Origin: Bettongia penicillata ogilbyi
Taxonomy: Eukaryota > Chordata > Mammalia > Diprotodontia > Potoroidae
Assembly (NCBI GenBank): GCA_023548195.1
Contig: JAJHZJ010000082.1
Coordinates: 1,518,001-1,582,000, forward strand
Length of the DNA stretch: 64,000 nt
Direction of reading: 5' to 3'
Made by a program: the position numbers and the translations under genes. The notes beneath the pieces are model-generated. The model made no database searches. It was given only the letters and a program-made list of their open reading frames with translations, and was not told where the DNA came from. Below, piece by piece: positions 44,797-55,720 of the stretch (its first letter is position 1; every line of letters begins with the position of its first letter).

Positions 44797-45639
44797 CATC
44801 TCTCACAGTGATGATTGAGAAATTACTTAATTTTTATTTTGATTTTTTTTTCTCTACCAAGGAAGTGGCAGCTACCCACATACTTGGTAGACAGAAATGA
44901 AAATGGCAGTAGCACAGAGAGGATCAGTTGATGAGGGGAATAGGGGGTAGATGAGTATCTACTTTGTGGAGTCAGAGCATGCTAAGGAAAAGCAATAGTG
45001 ACTTGGGAAGCTTTTTGACTGATTGCTTTGGGGAAGGTCTACAAGGTAGTGCTAGTTAGTTCAAGAACAGCCTTAAAATTCACCTGTCCTCAATTTGTAT
45101 CTGAGTGCTGTGTATAACAATTTGTTTCCCTAGTTTGCTTCTTTTATATGGTCTTAAACCTTTATAACCTGAAATCTGAAGATGTTTGATGATGGATTGA
45201 GATTCTAAAAGAGTTCTTAAAAAGTTAGGAGTCATTCAAATATACTAAGATTAAATTTAAATAACAACTCTGACCTTGTTGAGCGTTTTGGGTTTTGACC
45301 TGATTTTGTCTCTGATGCCGTAACTCGGGTGTATTCCAGATCCTCACCCTGGGTATTATTATTGGTTATTGATTACAGTGAGTTTGTTGTACTGCATCAT
45401 ACTTCCGATCTCCATCTCATGGTAGGAATTTTTTGCTAGTAATCTTCATTTTCCTCAAGCAGCAAAGAATTTAATCAGCACCATGAACACTGCTCAATTA
45501 CAGACACCATTCTGAGTCATTCTCAAGCCAGAATCCTAATGGACCAGTACAAGAAAATGATCTTTAGAATGGAAAACCTAAAACAAAAAATACTTAACAG
45601 AAGGCTGAATACCAGATAAATGAGGGAAATGTAAAAAAA
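43775..45639. other. no gene seen; (TA)n and a pyrimidine tract
   Basis: Several overlapping ORFs at 43834-44373 on both strands reflect a GC-mixed, pyrimidine-rich stretch (a TTCC-type tract near 44290-44335); none has a domain. Positions 45280-45560 are unique-looking with some CpG and could be a conserved element. Confidence 0.4.
44749..44795. repeat. (TA)n microsatellite
   Basis: About 23 perfect TA units; self-complementary. Confidence 0.95.
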
Positions 45640-47180
45640 AATAATAGATGCCCTTCACGAGTTCCATTCTCTTGTACCAGAATATATATATCCCAGAGTA
45701 TTAACAGGACATACTGATAAGATTAGTGAGTTGCTCTTGGTGACATTTGAAAAAAAAAATCAAGGAGAACAAGAAAAGTGCTACAGGGGACAAATAAATA
45801 TTCACACTTTCAAAAAGGGGGAAAAGGTAGAATCTTTAAACAACAAGCTACTGAGCTTGACATTGAGCTCTGGCAAAATTCTAGGATAAAGAGATGATTT
45901 GTGGGTGCTTGCAAAGAGAATTGGTGATTGTTATATACAATATAGGTTCATCAAGAAGTCGCACCAGTTTAAAGTCCTTTTTGTTTTTAGCACGGTTGTT
46001 AGGTTGGCAGATTAATGGTATGTTTCATTTGACTACATCATCTGAAAGGTCCCTTCCAATTTTAAAATCCTATAATATAGTATACCTGGGTTACAGGAAG
46101 ACATTTGTCAAAGCAGGATGAGATCTTTGTCACTAAGATGAAGAGATACAGACTAGATGATACGTAATGATTAAGTGAAGCTGCAACTGGGTTAAAGAGT
46201 TGGACCAGTACAGAGGTGATTAAAATAGATGTCAGCATAGAAGGAGGTCTCTAATGGACTGTCCTAGGGATCTGTTCTGGATTCTGGGCTGTTTAACATT
46301 TTACTAGTTATTTGGAGAAAGACCCAAGTAACATATTGATCAAGTTTACAAATGATATCAATTTGGAAGAGATAATATGTTTCATAATGAATACAGCATC
46401 TAAAAAAGTACTTAAATGGCTAGAACAATCATTCAAATATAATAAGATTAAACATTAAATAATATAACAATATATTAAATAATATGATTAAATTTTCTAA
46501 GGATAAGTGTGACTCAAATTTTGGTTTAAAACAACTGTAAAAGTAAAGGATGAAGAAAGATATGCCTAAACAATTACTCATGTGAAAATGACCTGGGGAT
46601 CTTGGGGGACTACAATCTTTATAGGAGTCATCAATGTAATATTGGTGTAAGAAACATCTCTATTAAAAGAAGCATCTATATAAACATAATATCTTGAATG
46701 ACTGAAGTCACCTTCCATTATAATTTGCCTTGATCATACCACATTTAAAGAATTATTTTCCATCCTAGTTGTCATGTTGTATGGCAAACTGTAATCTGTA
46801 AAAAGAAAGTCAAATAGTTGGGTGAGGGGAATGGTGACAATTTAATACCAGGATCAGTTAAAGAAGCTGGTGTTTAGCTTGGACAAGAGTAATTTGAGGT
46901 GGAATGTGAGACAGATTGGACCTGATCTGCTTGCCTTCAGAGAAAGAACTAGGAAGAGGGCAGAAGTTGTGGAGAGGCAGCTTTTGGCTGGATGTAGGGA
47001 AAAATCTTAACAATTAGAATTATCTAAAAGTAGAATGTGCTGCTTTGGGAGGAAGCAAATTTCCTTCCACTAGAGGTGTTCTTATAGTGGATACTTTAGA
47101 AAATTTTCTTTCTCAGATATGGGTTGATTTTGATAATCTTTGAGAACTCTTCTAGTTCTCAATAATTCTATTGTTTTGTT
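45640..47180 (+). mobile_element. CR1/L3 LINE, long fragment
   Basis: CR1/L3 landmarks occur in order: TTCAAAAAGGGGGAAAAGGT near 45810, GGCAAAATTCTAGGATAAAG near 45875, AGGAGGTCTCTAATGGACTG near 46242, GATCAAGTTTACAAATGATA near 46338, AAAATCTTAACAATTAGAAT near 47000, AAGTAGAATGTGCTGCTTTG near 47028. It ends in AATAATTCTATTG. A SINE tail sits at about 46000-46083. Coding frames are destroyed. Confidence 0.8.
46000..46083 (+). repeat. SINE tail remnant within CR1/L3
   Basis: GACTACATCATCTGAAAGGT, CCCTTCCAATTTTAAAATCC; the same tail type as at 21933-22112. Confidence 0.5.
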
Positions 47181-47209
47181 ATAGGAATAAGGTGTCTTAA
47201 ATTCTAGCT

Positions 47210-47411
47210 CAGGACTGGGGGACTTGCTGCCTCAAGGCCACATGTAGCCTTCTAGATCTTCAGGTGACACCTTTTGACCGAGCTCAAGTTTTACAGAATA
47301 AATCTTTTTACTAAGGAGATTTGTTCTGCGAAGTTTGGATTCGGTTAAAGGGCTGTACTTGAGGGCCTAGAGGACGACATGTGGCCTCAAGGCCGCAGCT
47401 TCCCACCCTTG
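47210..47411. mobile_element. palindromic hAT-type MITE, 8-bp TSD
   Basis: A 202-bp element whose two halves are near-complementary: left half CCTCAAGGCCACATGTAGCC, right half CACATGTGGCCTCAAGGCC read as a partly inverted counterpart. The inner parts are CAAGTTTTACAGAATAAATC and GATTTGTTCTGCGAAGTTTG. Ends CAGGACTGGG and CCCACCCTTG form an imperfect terminal repeat. The flanking octamers TTCTAGCT (47202-47209) and TTGTAGCT (47412-47419) match at 7 of 8. It inserted just after the CR1/L3 end and has no coding capacity. Confidence 0.9.
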
Positions 47412-47419
47412 TTGTAGCT

Positions 47420-48904
47420 GAAGCTATCTGAATCCAACCAGAGGGACTTTCTGAAGGTCAAGATTTACTCTATGGGCAGCCATACTCCTTTGTCACTCAT
47501 AGAATGAATGAGATTGATGATTGAGTTAGAGAGTATAATCAGAGGGCTACATCTAATAGTCCATGAACTAGAAAAGTCATGTCTGTCCATAGGAGCCTTG
47601 ATAATCTCTGAAACAGGCAGTCCTATTTTGTTTTTTCTAGCAAAACTCATTCATAATTGATAAGATCCACAAAGAGCTCTATCATCTGCCACCCTAATTT
47701 AATGAAATATCTTGTTAAGTAAAACAGCGGTACCTAAGATGGCTATTGATTGCAAAGTCCCCTTTTCTAGGGCAAGCTAATTTCCTCTGAGCAGAGGAGA
47801 TCACAGACAAAATAAGATGCACATGCCAAGGTTTCTCTGCCTGGTTCCTCCCAAGTGTGGTGCCACAATTAGTCAAAGTGGCGAGACATGGACATCTTAA
47901 GCACCGACAAACAAAAGAAAACACTCCCAGTGAAGCATCCACAGGAAGGAAGAATTGACAGTGAGTGAGACTGAAAGATCCTTGCTGGACCTCATGTTTA
48001 CTCAGCCCCTAAAAAAGCCCGCTGTGAGGGACAGATTACAAAGGGAGAAAAACAGAGTTTATCTACCTTTCCCTGCTTGGTTATTTGTGGGGAAGGAGTG
48101 AGACAAACTTGTACCTGGAGAGAAGTGAGTTGCAATTGCAGAAATGGGCATGCAACCAAGAAACCTAGAATGGTATTCTGCCGAGTGCCAGATATTTCAA
48201 GGGCTTTTTTTTTTCATTTTCATAGCTGCAGTGGAAAGCTCTTGTAGTGGAATAATTTCCTTTAGGAACATTGTCAGTGAACTTTCTGTTGATATTCTTG
48301 ACAACTTACAGTCTGTGATATCGTTTGCATCATTGCTTCCTAACACAGCTAAGAATATGACTAAACACCCACAACATTGAGATGGTTCCTTCATTTTTTG
48401 TATTTCTCAGGCTCTGGAAGGAGAGCACAAAAATAGTTAACAGGAGATTGAAACGCAACATTGGTGAGGAAAACTTAACTTCGTCATGTCCTGGTCACCA
48501 GATATGGACAAAATGCTTTGCAGGGAGCTTGATGTTGTCATTGCTCAGGTGCTGTCAGTGACTTTTGAAAAGCCACAGAGGATTGCTTCTCAAAGTACAG
48601 TCCAAGATCCCTGGGGGCGCTCAAGACTCTTTCAGGGAATCTACAATATCATAACTATTTTCATAATCATAGGACATTTTAATTTCTAATATAGTAAATT
48701 AATTTCTAAATTTAATTTCTAATTTCTAATATGGTAAATATTCATAGATATAATCCACATGAATAAAAGCTCTTTGGTGTATGTGGGAGTCCTCAATTTT
48801 TAAGAATGTAAAGGAGATCAAAAAGTTTGAGAGCTCAGATGTGTCATCTCCCACCTAGTTGTACTCATTTTAGACTTCTTAGACTTCTCCAGTTCTATCC
48901 ATTT
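47420..48904. other. no gene seen
   Basis: Unclassified. Short ORFs at 47465-47650, 47715-47942, 48144-48380 and 48486-48689 have no domain; those near 48200-48390 overlap on opposite strands. Confidence 0.45.
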
Positions 48905-49112
48905 TGGACTTCTGTGACGATGTCCCAAGACCAGGTACCCTCCCTTTCTCCTCTTTCCAGATGCTTTTTTTGTGTTACCTTCCTTCATCAGAGTGTAATA
49001 AGTTCCTTGAAGGTAAGGCCTGTCTTTATTTTTCATGTTTGTATTCCCAAAGTTAACATAGTATCTGGTACATAGTAGGTGCTTAATAAATGTTTGATTG
49101 TTGACCACTGAA
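48905..49112 (+). repeat. L2 3' UTR and end
   Basis: Carries AATAAGTTCCTTGAAGGTAA, AGTATCTGGTACATAGTAGG and TGCTTAATAAATGTTTGATT. Confidence 0.85.
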
Positions 49113-49119
49113 CAATTTC

Positions 49120-49800
49120 TAGGGAGAGGATGGTAGACAGATAGGTGTTCCAATTTTCAAAAGGAGGAAGAAGGTAGATTCTTCAATCCATAGGCTTGAC
49201 TTTGGTTCTGGATAATTTTTTTGAATGCATTCTTGAAAGAATAGCATCTGAACAGTTAGAAGAAGAACCAGTGATTACCATAAGCTAACATTAAAAAGTG
49301 TCATGTCAGCATAACTTCATTTTTTCTTGGACAGAGTTAACAAAAGAGGAGAATGTTATAGATGCAATATTCTGGCCCTTCAATTGGGGATTTAATAAAA
49401 TATTACCATATTTTTGTGGACAAGTTGGATAGATGTGGGTTAGATGATAATATAGTAGACAAAAAGTTGAATTGAAAAAAACTTCAAGTTAAATTTGTTT
49501 AAGAACTGGGTTCAAAGAGTGGTGATTAATGGGTCAATGGATGTCATAGTGCTTTTCCTTTGGTATTGATCTGTTTAATGTTTTTATCAGTTACTTAGAT
49601 GGAAGTGTAATTTTGCATGTCACATTAAGCAAGGTTGAAGAGCCAATAGATCAGATTATAGAATGGAGATCCCCAAAGGTATCAATAATCTGGAACAATA
49701 AACCACCTTTAATAAGATTACATTGAATAGGAATAAATACAAAGTTTTGCAATGAGGTTAAAAAAGATCAACTTATATACCAACAGGAGAGATGTGGCCA
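49120..49800 (+). mobile_element. CR1/L3 LINE fragment
   Basis: Parallel to 45.8-46.5 kb: TTCCAATTTTCAAAAGGAGG, AGTGATTACCATAAGCTAAC, GGACAAGTTGGATAGATGTG, GGGTTAGATGATAATATAGT, AGTGGTGATTAATGGGTCAA, GTTTAATGTTTTTATCAGTT. It is a central ORF2 part, with many stops. Confidence 0.8.
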
Positions 49801-50040
49801 GATGGTGCATTATTTTCTCCATCTGTGCCATTCAAGTTGTTACATTTAGACTCACACATCATAATTCCTGTTATATTGCATAAATATGTAAAAATAGCAC
49901 AAAGGAAAAAAAAGAATGATGAGATGTGCATTTAGACAAGACCATGAGCACACAGAATAAGTCCATACTGGAGGAGACACTTTTCAGGATGTTGAAGTAT
50001 TGCTTTTCAAGATTCCTTTAAGAGAGAAAGATGCCAAATA
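49801..50040. other. no gene seen
   Basis: Unclassified spacer leading into the minisatellite. Confidence 0.5.
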
Positions 50041-50271
50041 TTTGTAAAAAAAAAAAAAGTATGTAAACATGAGCCACTTTACATCTGTAAAAAAAGTGTA
50101 TAACTATGAGTCACCATATTTGTATAAAACTATGTAAATATGAGGCACTTTATATTTATTAAAAAGTGTGTAAATATGAGAGAATTTATATTTGTAAAAA
50201 AGTGTGCAAATGAGTCACTTTATATTTGTAAAAAAGTGTTGTCACTTTATATTTGTAAAAAAAAGAAAAAG
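50041..50271. repeat. 35-36 bp minisatellite, about 6.5 units
   Basis: Units start with TTTGTAAAA and carry a TATGAGTCACTTTATA-like core. Starts are 50041, 50084, 50119, 50155, 50191, 50225 and 50252, so unit lengths are 43, 35, 36, 36, 34, 27 and a partial. Two units carry a perfect TGAGTCA (AP-1-type) word, and others have a one-base variant. The first unit is lengthened by an A run; the sixth has lost an internal part. Confidence 0.88.
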
Positions 50272-50401
50272 ATGTGATAAAGGAAATATCAATAACTACT
50301 AGGCTTCTTGCCTATTTTTCCATTTCTGTAAAAATTTCAGGATAATAATTTCTGTAGCTGTAGACAGATGAAGGAAATAGGGATGCCATAACAAATGGTA
50401 T

Positions 50402-50530
50402 TTTCCAGTATTCAATTAATTAAGCATTTATTAAGTTCCTATGATGTGTCAGACACTGTGTTAAGCACTGGGGATACAAATGCAATGAACCAGTGTCTTC
50501 TCTTGAGGACCTTTCAGTTTGAGATTTTAT
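50402..50530 (+). repeat. MIR-related CORE-SINE
   Basis: AATTAAGCATTTATTAAGTT, GTGTCAGACACTGTGTTAAG, CACTGGGGATACAAATGCAA. It accounts for most of the ORF at 50395-50643. Confidence 0.8.
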
Positions 50531-50574
50531 TGCATATTAGAGGTAATGGCTTTGTATTTTTGAAGGGTTATAAA

Positions 50575-50725
50575 TTTATAACAGAAAGAGATCTTAGAGA
50601 ACATCTAATCCTTCATTTTACAGATGAGGAAGCTGGGACTTAGAGATGAGGTAAGTGATTCTCCCCTCTAAATCAGGATTTGAACTGAGGTCTTTCTGAC
50701 TATAACTCCAGCACTCTATCCACAA
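50575..50725 (+). repeat. MIR-like fragment
   Basis: AGATCTTAGAGAACATCTAA, TTTTACAGATGAGGAAGCTG, AGGTCTTTCTGACTATAACT and CACTCTATCCACAATG. Confidence 0.75.
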
Positions 50726-50883
50726 TGTTACACTCTGGGTGGTTGGAGATGGGAGAAACTTGAAGCAGGAGCATATTGCTGTAGGCAAAGGTAATGATGT
50801 GAAGTAGGGTGATTTCCCTATTAATGGAGAGGAGATGTTGATAAATAAAGAAAAATAGTTGGCTATGGGAGGGAGGGAATGAA

Positions 50884-50988
<105 letters not shown>

Positions 50989-51139
50989 GAGGGTCTACAG
51001 TCTTGACATATACCCACGGATACTAGGTAGGATATGACTGAAGATCCAGCAGAGGAGCCTGAGGAAGAGCTATCACATCAGCAGAATGAGAATCAAAAGA
51101 AAGTATTGTTATAAAAAACATGTTGAGTGGACAATACTC

Positions 51140-51298
51140 GAAGGAGAGGATAGCCAACAATAACAATCTGACCTCTGACCTTTCTGAGCTGAGAGACCTT
51201 GGACATGACTCCTAACCTCTACGAGCCTTCATTTCCCCATCTGTAGAATGAGGGGATAGCCTCTAGGGTCCCTTCCACCTCTAAATCTATGAGCCTGC
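51140..51298 (+). repeat. SINE, partial, with tail phrase
   Basis: TGAGCTGAGAGACCTTGGAC, TTCCCCATCTGTAGAATGAG, GCCTCTAGGGTCCCTTCCAC, CTCTAAATCTATGAGCC. It lacks the head. Confidence 0.75.
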
Positions 51299-51942
51299 AG
51301 AAAAAATCAAGTGACTCCTATTGCCTTTAATAGACAATACAGTCATTGTTTTGAGAGGGGGGTGTCTATCATTTAAAGTAATTTACAATTTACCTCCAAA
51401 TATTGCAGAGCTGAGAAGGGATGAGGAATGAATACAGGCCTTGGGTTTGGCCATTGAAAGATCACTGACAACTTTAGAAAGGGTAAAGTCATCTCAGTGA
51501 TAAAACCAGAAGACAGTTTGTAAGGGTTTGAGAATTAAGAGGAGAGTAAGTGACTTCATGTAGTATAGACAACTTTTTTTCCTAAAATTTGACTGTGAAA
51601 GGGAAGGGTGATAGAGGACAGGAGTTTGAGGCAATGATACAATCAAATGAAGTTTTTATTTTATTTTATTTTATTATTTTTTTAAGGATGTGGGGACATG
51701 CTCATGTATATGGACAACTGTAATGAAAAAGTTGTGAAGGTGACTGCAAAATAAAGCAAATAGTTCACTGTGATGGTTTCTTTTAGTTGAGTATTTAAAA
51801 ATCAACTTTATTTGATTTGGTAGGACCAAAGAGATCTTAGACTTGCCTTCAGTAAAAAGGTGTCTCCCATTCATATGTCAAAATTCAATAATTTTCCAAG
51901 AAAGGTGTAACATTGGAAATAATTGTTTTATAACCCTCTTGG
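51299..51942. other. no gene seen; (TTTTA)n at 51654-51680
   Basis: Unclassified apart from a short TTTTA run. Confidence 0.5.
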
Positions 51943-51998
51943 ATGAACGAATGATTGAATGAATGAACGAATGAATGAACGAATGAATGAATGAATGG
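51943..51998. repeat. (GAAT)n tract with GAAC variants
   Basis: GAATGAAC and GAATGAAT units; probably the expanded tail of the adjoining minus-strand SINE. Confidence 0.85.
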
Positions 51999-51999
51999 A

Positions 52000-52153
52000 A
52001 ATAATCCCCATTTTACAGATAAGGAACTGAGATAAGCAGAGGTTAAGTGACTTGTCCAGGGTCACACAGCTAGTTAAGTTTTTGAAGTCAGATTTGAAGT
52101 TAGTTCTTCCTGACTCCAGGCTCAGTGCTCTATCCATTGTACCACTTAGCTGT
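52000..52153 (-). repeat. tRNA-derived SINE
   Basis: Plus-strand: CCCCATTTTACAGATAAGGA, TTAAGTGACTTGTCCAGGGT, CACACAGCTAGTTAAGTTTT, GCTCTATCCATTGTACCACT, then TAGCTG. It ends in the GAAT tract. Confidence 0.88.
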
Positions 52154-52529
52154 AAGGGATAACTTATGGACATATGTTATTTTGGGGGGGGATAATAAAT
52201 ATTTGTCACCTGTGATTCCACTGGCATAGGGAACTCACAGTTCCCCTCCCCCAAAAAGGTAATGATAAATTCTCCTTTCCTTTTTCAACTCTCCCCAATT
52301 TCACTGGTGCTTCATAATTATGAAAGATCTAAAGGGATTCCTGTCACATATTGTGTGAATCTCCTGAGGCACATTTATGGGAAAATACACTTAGGGGTTG
52401 AAAAGTGTGACAAAATTTAAATATGTCATGACCTTTACTGTTGGAGTGAGTACCACATTACTGAGATCACAGGTTAACTGAAGTCCTGGCACAACCCTAT
52501 TAAGGAAATTAATTCCTTTAATCATGACA

Positions 52530-52715
52530 GTTTTTTGACTTGGAGTTTGCAAATTTGATTTTAAAAATATTGGTAAAACTGAATTACAATATAATTATTT
52601 TCCTTCTATAATATGATGTTGTATATATTTAAAGACATTATTCTGTTAAGGAATTTATAGGCTTTACCTGACTGCCAATGGTATCTATGACCCCCAAAAG
52701 GTTAAGAAACTCTTC
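52530..52715 (+). mobile_element. hAT-like MITE
   Basis: CTGAATTACAATATAATTAT, TTAAAGACATTATTCTGTTA, CTTTACCTGACTGCCAATGG and the end AAAGGTTAAGAAACTC. It is the same family as 25465 and 37086. The left end is degraded. Confidence 0.75.
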
Positions 52716-52799
52716 TCTAGCTATTCCCTCTTAACCTCTTCAGAAGATGATTGGTTTTAGAGAGGCAAGGTACCTTGTGGCCATCTAGGTAATATGGTG

Positions 52800-52965
52800 C
52801 CATGGGGGGAAGAAAGAAACCCAAATCTAACTTGGAACTCAGAGGATGTGGGTTTGAATCCTGACATGGAGACTTGTTATCAGCATGACCTTCAGGAAGT
52901 AACTTAAACTCTTTTAAGATCTTAGCTTCCTCATCTGTAAAGTAAAGGATTGGAAGAGATTAATA
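52800..52965 (+). repeat. tRNA-derived SINE, partial
   Basis: GGATGTGGGTTTGAATCCTG, TGACCTTCAGGAAGTAACTT, CTTCCTCATCTGTAAAGTAA. Confidence 0.7.
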
Positions 52966-52984
52966 CTAATACTATTAGAACTAT

Positions 52985-53100
52985 TACTAATAGATTAATA
53001 CCAAATTTCTTGAGAGCAGGTACCATCTTTGACCTTTCTTTGTGTCCCCAGCTCTTGGGACAAATTCACCCTGTAATAATTGACTATTGATTGTATCTTC
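52985..53100 (+). repeat. L2 3' end
   Basis: TTTCTTGAGAGCAGGTACCA, TTTGTGTCCCCAGCTCTTGG, GACTATTGATTG tail. Confidence 0.7.
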
Positions 53101-53129
53101 TAGCTTTAAACTTCTATTTCTATTCTATG

Positions 53130-53240
53130 AAGGGAGAGGATATGCCCAAGGTCACAAGGCAGGCAGAGGTGTGAGGAGAAGCTAGATCCTTTGCCTCCAC
53201 ATACAATTTTCTTTCTACCACACCATGTCGCCTCATTAGA
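53130..53240 (+). repeat. MIR-like 3' part
   Basis: ATGCCCAAGGTCACAAGGCA, GAAGCTAGATCCTTTGCCTC, TTTCTACCACACCATGTCGC. Confidence 0.7.
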
Positions 53241-53641
53241 GTGAATCAGTCAGCCAGCTTCTGCATCTCTCCTTTGATCTATGCACCTACTGTTCACACT
53301 CTGCTTGGAGGAACAACTCTTTTATTTGATCCTGGCAGTTTTTCAGTCCCTGTTAGTTATTCATTTGTTGGTTTGTTTATTTGCAGAGAACTGGCATAAC
53401 ATTGTATATTTCTCTGTTTTTCAGTATGTTGGTAAATTCTCCTTTCCTCTGTCAACTCCCCCATCCCCTGATCATTCTCTTCAGCACTTTTTTTCTCTTT
53501 GTAGGTGTATTGGTTGAAAAGGCTAGGTTTTTCTAGCAGTATTAAGTCCATTTGTTCTTCAAAAAGGTAGAGTGCCTTCTAGATCAGTTAAATCTTACTT
53601 TGGAAAATGAAATGCTTAATTATTTTTAAAAACTGTGTTTA
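53241..53641. other. no gene seen
   Basis: Unclassified. The ORF at 53281-53517 is hydrophobic by composition with no domain. Confidence 0.5.
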
Positions 53642-53862
53642 GGTGATTTCACTCATATCTGACCCTTTATGACTCTATTGGGGGTTTTCTTGGCAAAGAT
53701 ACTGAAGTGGTTTGCCATTTCCTTCTCCAGATCATCTTACAGATGAGAAAACTGAGGCAAACATTTTAAGTGACTTGCCCAGGGTCACACAGGCTAGATT
53801 TGAACTCAGGTCTTCCTGAATCCAGGCCTTATGCTATCTACTGTGCCACACAGCTGCCTAAT
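53642..53862 (-). repeat. tRNA-derived SINE with RTE/BovB-like tail
   Basis: Plus-strand: TTTCTTGGCAAAGATACTGA, AGTGGTTTGCCATTTCCTTC, AAGTGACTTGCCCAGGGTCA, TTGAACTCAGGTCTTCCTGA, CTACTGTGCCACACAGCTGC. Confidence 0.92.
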
Positions 53863-54054
53863 TTTAAAGACTATTATAATGCATGTTGTCCTTGACACCA
53901 TTAATAAATTCATAATCCAGACAGGCATGATGACTTCCAACTGGTTTATTTCAGATTAGATATAATTTAAACATAAAAAGTACTTATCATTGGACAAAGA
54001 AGGTTCTAAATTGGGCACTTGTCTCAATATAAACGAATCTTCTGGAAAAGGGGT

Positions 54055-54240
54055 TGTGGAGTTTAATTTAGGATGATAAGATATAGAGATGGAAAACACC
54101 TTAGAGATAATGTAGTTCAAACTTCTCATTTATAGAAGATAAAGCTGACTCACCCAAGGCCACATAGTTAAGAAATCATGGAGCCTGGATTCAACCCTGA
54201 ATTCTCTCACTTCACTTTCTATCACATGGAGCTATACCAT
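54055..54240 (+). repeat. MIR-like SINE
   Basis: GATGGAAAACACCTTAGAGA, CTGACTCACCCAAGGCCACA, GAGCCTGGATTCAACCCTGA. Confidence 0.7.
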
Positions 54241-54889
54241 GTTATTTTTATCACTGAGTTTCAGGATGGTAGGAGTTAGACCTATGAGGGTACAATGTTA
54301 ATATAAGGTTAAGGATGGGTGGGGGGAAGAATTAAAGATCTTCTCTGCCTGTTAATAGACCTCAGTACCTTTTGTTAATTTCTATTGAGGCACTGGGTCA
54401 GGGGGTCCTATGCTCCGGCTCTGAAAAGTAAATAAATACTCTGAGGTGAGGTTTTACTTTGAGGCTTACTCATTGGAAGTGTTTCATTGGCCAGATGAGA
54501 CTCTGGGCAGCCATTAAGGAGCACCCCACTACCCCCTGGCTTTGAAATCCCAGATGTTGGTGCTTCTGTCTTTGGTAACTATGTATATATGCAGTGGTCA
54601 GACAGTTGGATCTGTCTGTTGACCTGTGATGTATGTGTTGCTTATGGTCAGACAGTTGGAAGCCCTGTCTATTGGTTTTTATTTCTCTGTTTGTATTTTC
54701 TCTAAAGTTCAGAGTGTTGACTTTTCTCCCTGAATTAAGTGAATGACATATATGCTTGATTAAAGTAGATTGTTGACCCCTCAAAAGTTGTTTTCCTTTT
54801 AGATTCAGCAGATCTAAAAACCTGTGATAGCAGGCCATCCTGGATATGTCAGGGTGCTTACTTTTACAGAAGGACCCAAGAGAATATAG
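54241..54889. other. no gene identified; unclassified repeat likely
   Basis: The block resembles interspersed repeat sequence and may be an LTR or LINE part. It holds two exact copies of TGGTCAGACAGTTGGA (54595-54610, 54645-54660) at 50-bp spacing. The 122-codon minus ORF at 54470-54838 covers it but shows no domain. Confidence 0.4.
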
Positions 54890-55100
54890 TGACCAATCTT
54901 CTCATTTTACAAAAGGGGAAACTGAGACCCAGGAAGGCCAAGTGATGGGGTCAAAGTCAGAGTGATAAAAAGTGGGACAAGAGAGTCTTTTATCTCCAAT
55001 TAGAAGAGACAAGTGTCAAATTCCTTAAAGTCAGTGACTTATGTCTGTATCTTTGTACCCCAGAGCTTACCTCAGCACCACGCAAATGTAGATATGATGG
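54890..55100 (+). repeat. MIR-like piece and L2 piece
   Basis: 54890-54990: TTCTCATTTTACAAAAGGGG, GAAACTGAGACCCAGGAAGG. 55015-55100: TTCCTTAAAGTCAGTGACTT, TGTACCCCAGAGCTTACCTC. Confidence 0.6.
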
Positions 55101-55177
55101 GACTGTGATTCCATTGGCATAGGGAACTCACAAAGAGTAAATGCCTTCTATGGTTCCAATACAGATTAGCACCTACT

Positions 55178-55410
55178 ACTTATGGGAGTGCCAGGCTTGG
55201 AATTGAGAAGGCTCATCTTCCTGAGTTCAAATCTGGCCTCAGACACTCACTAGCTGTGTGACCTTGGCCACGTCACTTAACTCTATTTGCCTCAGTTACA
55301 TCATCTGTAAAATGAACTGGAGAAGGAAACCACTCCGGTATTTATGAAAGAAAACCCCAAATGCGGACATGAAGAGTCAGACATGACTGAAAAATGACTG
55401 AACTGAAAAC
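55178..55410 (+). repeat. tRNA-derived SINE with RTE/BovB-like tail
   Basis: TTCCTGAGTTCAAATCTGGC, TCACTAGCTGTGTGACCTTG, AAATGAACTGGAGAAGGAAA, AGAGTCAGACATGACTGAAA. Confidence 0.92.
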
Positions 55411-55429
55411 TTAGAGTTTTAGACAGTTT

Positions 55430-55540
55430 CTTGGGAGCACAGTCACAAAACCAGCATATATCACTGGCAAGTCTCAAACTCAGGTCTCCTTGCCTCTTAA
55501 GACAAATCTCTCATCTACTAACTATAGGTTGCCCCTGTCC
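55430..55540 (+). repeat. MIR 3' part
   Basis: GGCAAGTCTCAAACTCAGGT, CTCCTTGCCTCTTAAGACAA. Confidence 0.55.
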
Positions 55541-55589
55541 TTGGCTGGATGGATCCATGTATTCTTAATGAGGGCCAGGAGGTTAATGG

Positions 55590-55720
55590 CACCACCAATA
55601 CATGTAGAAGGGACTCAATAAATATTTGTTGAATTAAATTGATTTTGTCTTTTTAATCTGTCACAGTGCCTGAAAGATAGAGGACTGTGCATAGAATAGA
55701 TATTTAATAATAGCTTCTTA
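55590..55720 (+). repeat. L2 3' end pieces
   Basis: AAGGGACTCAATAAATATTT, GTTGAATTAAATTGA, then a second short piece with CACAGTGCCTGAAAGATAGA. Confidence 0.6.

Noticed and set aside
50041..50271. CRISPR-like array of regular repeats
   Set aside because: Units are contiguous and degenerate with no unique spacers, and the genome is mammalian; it is a minisatellite.
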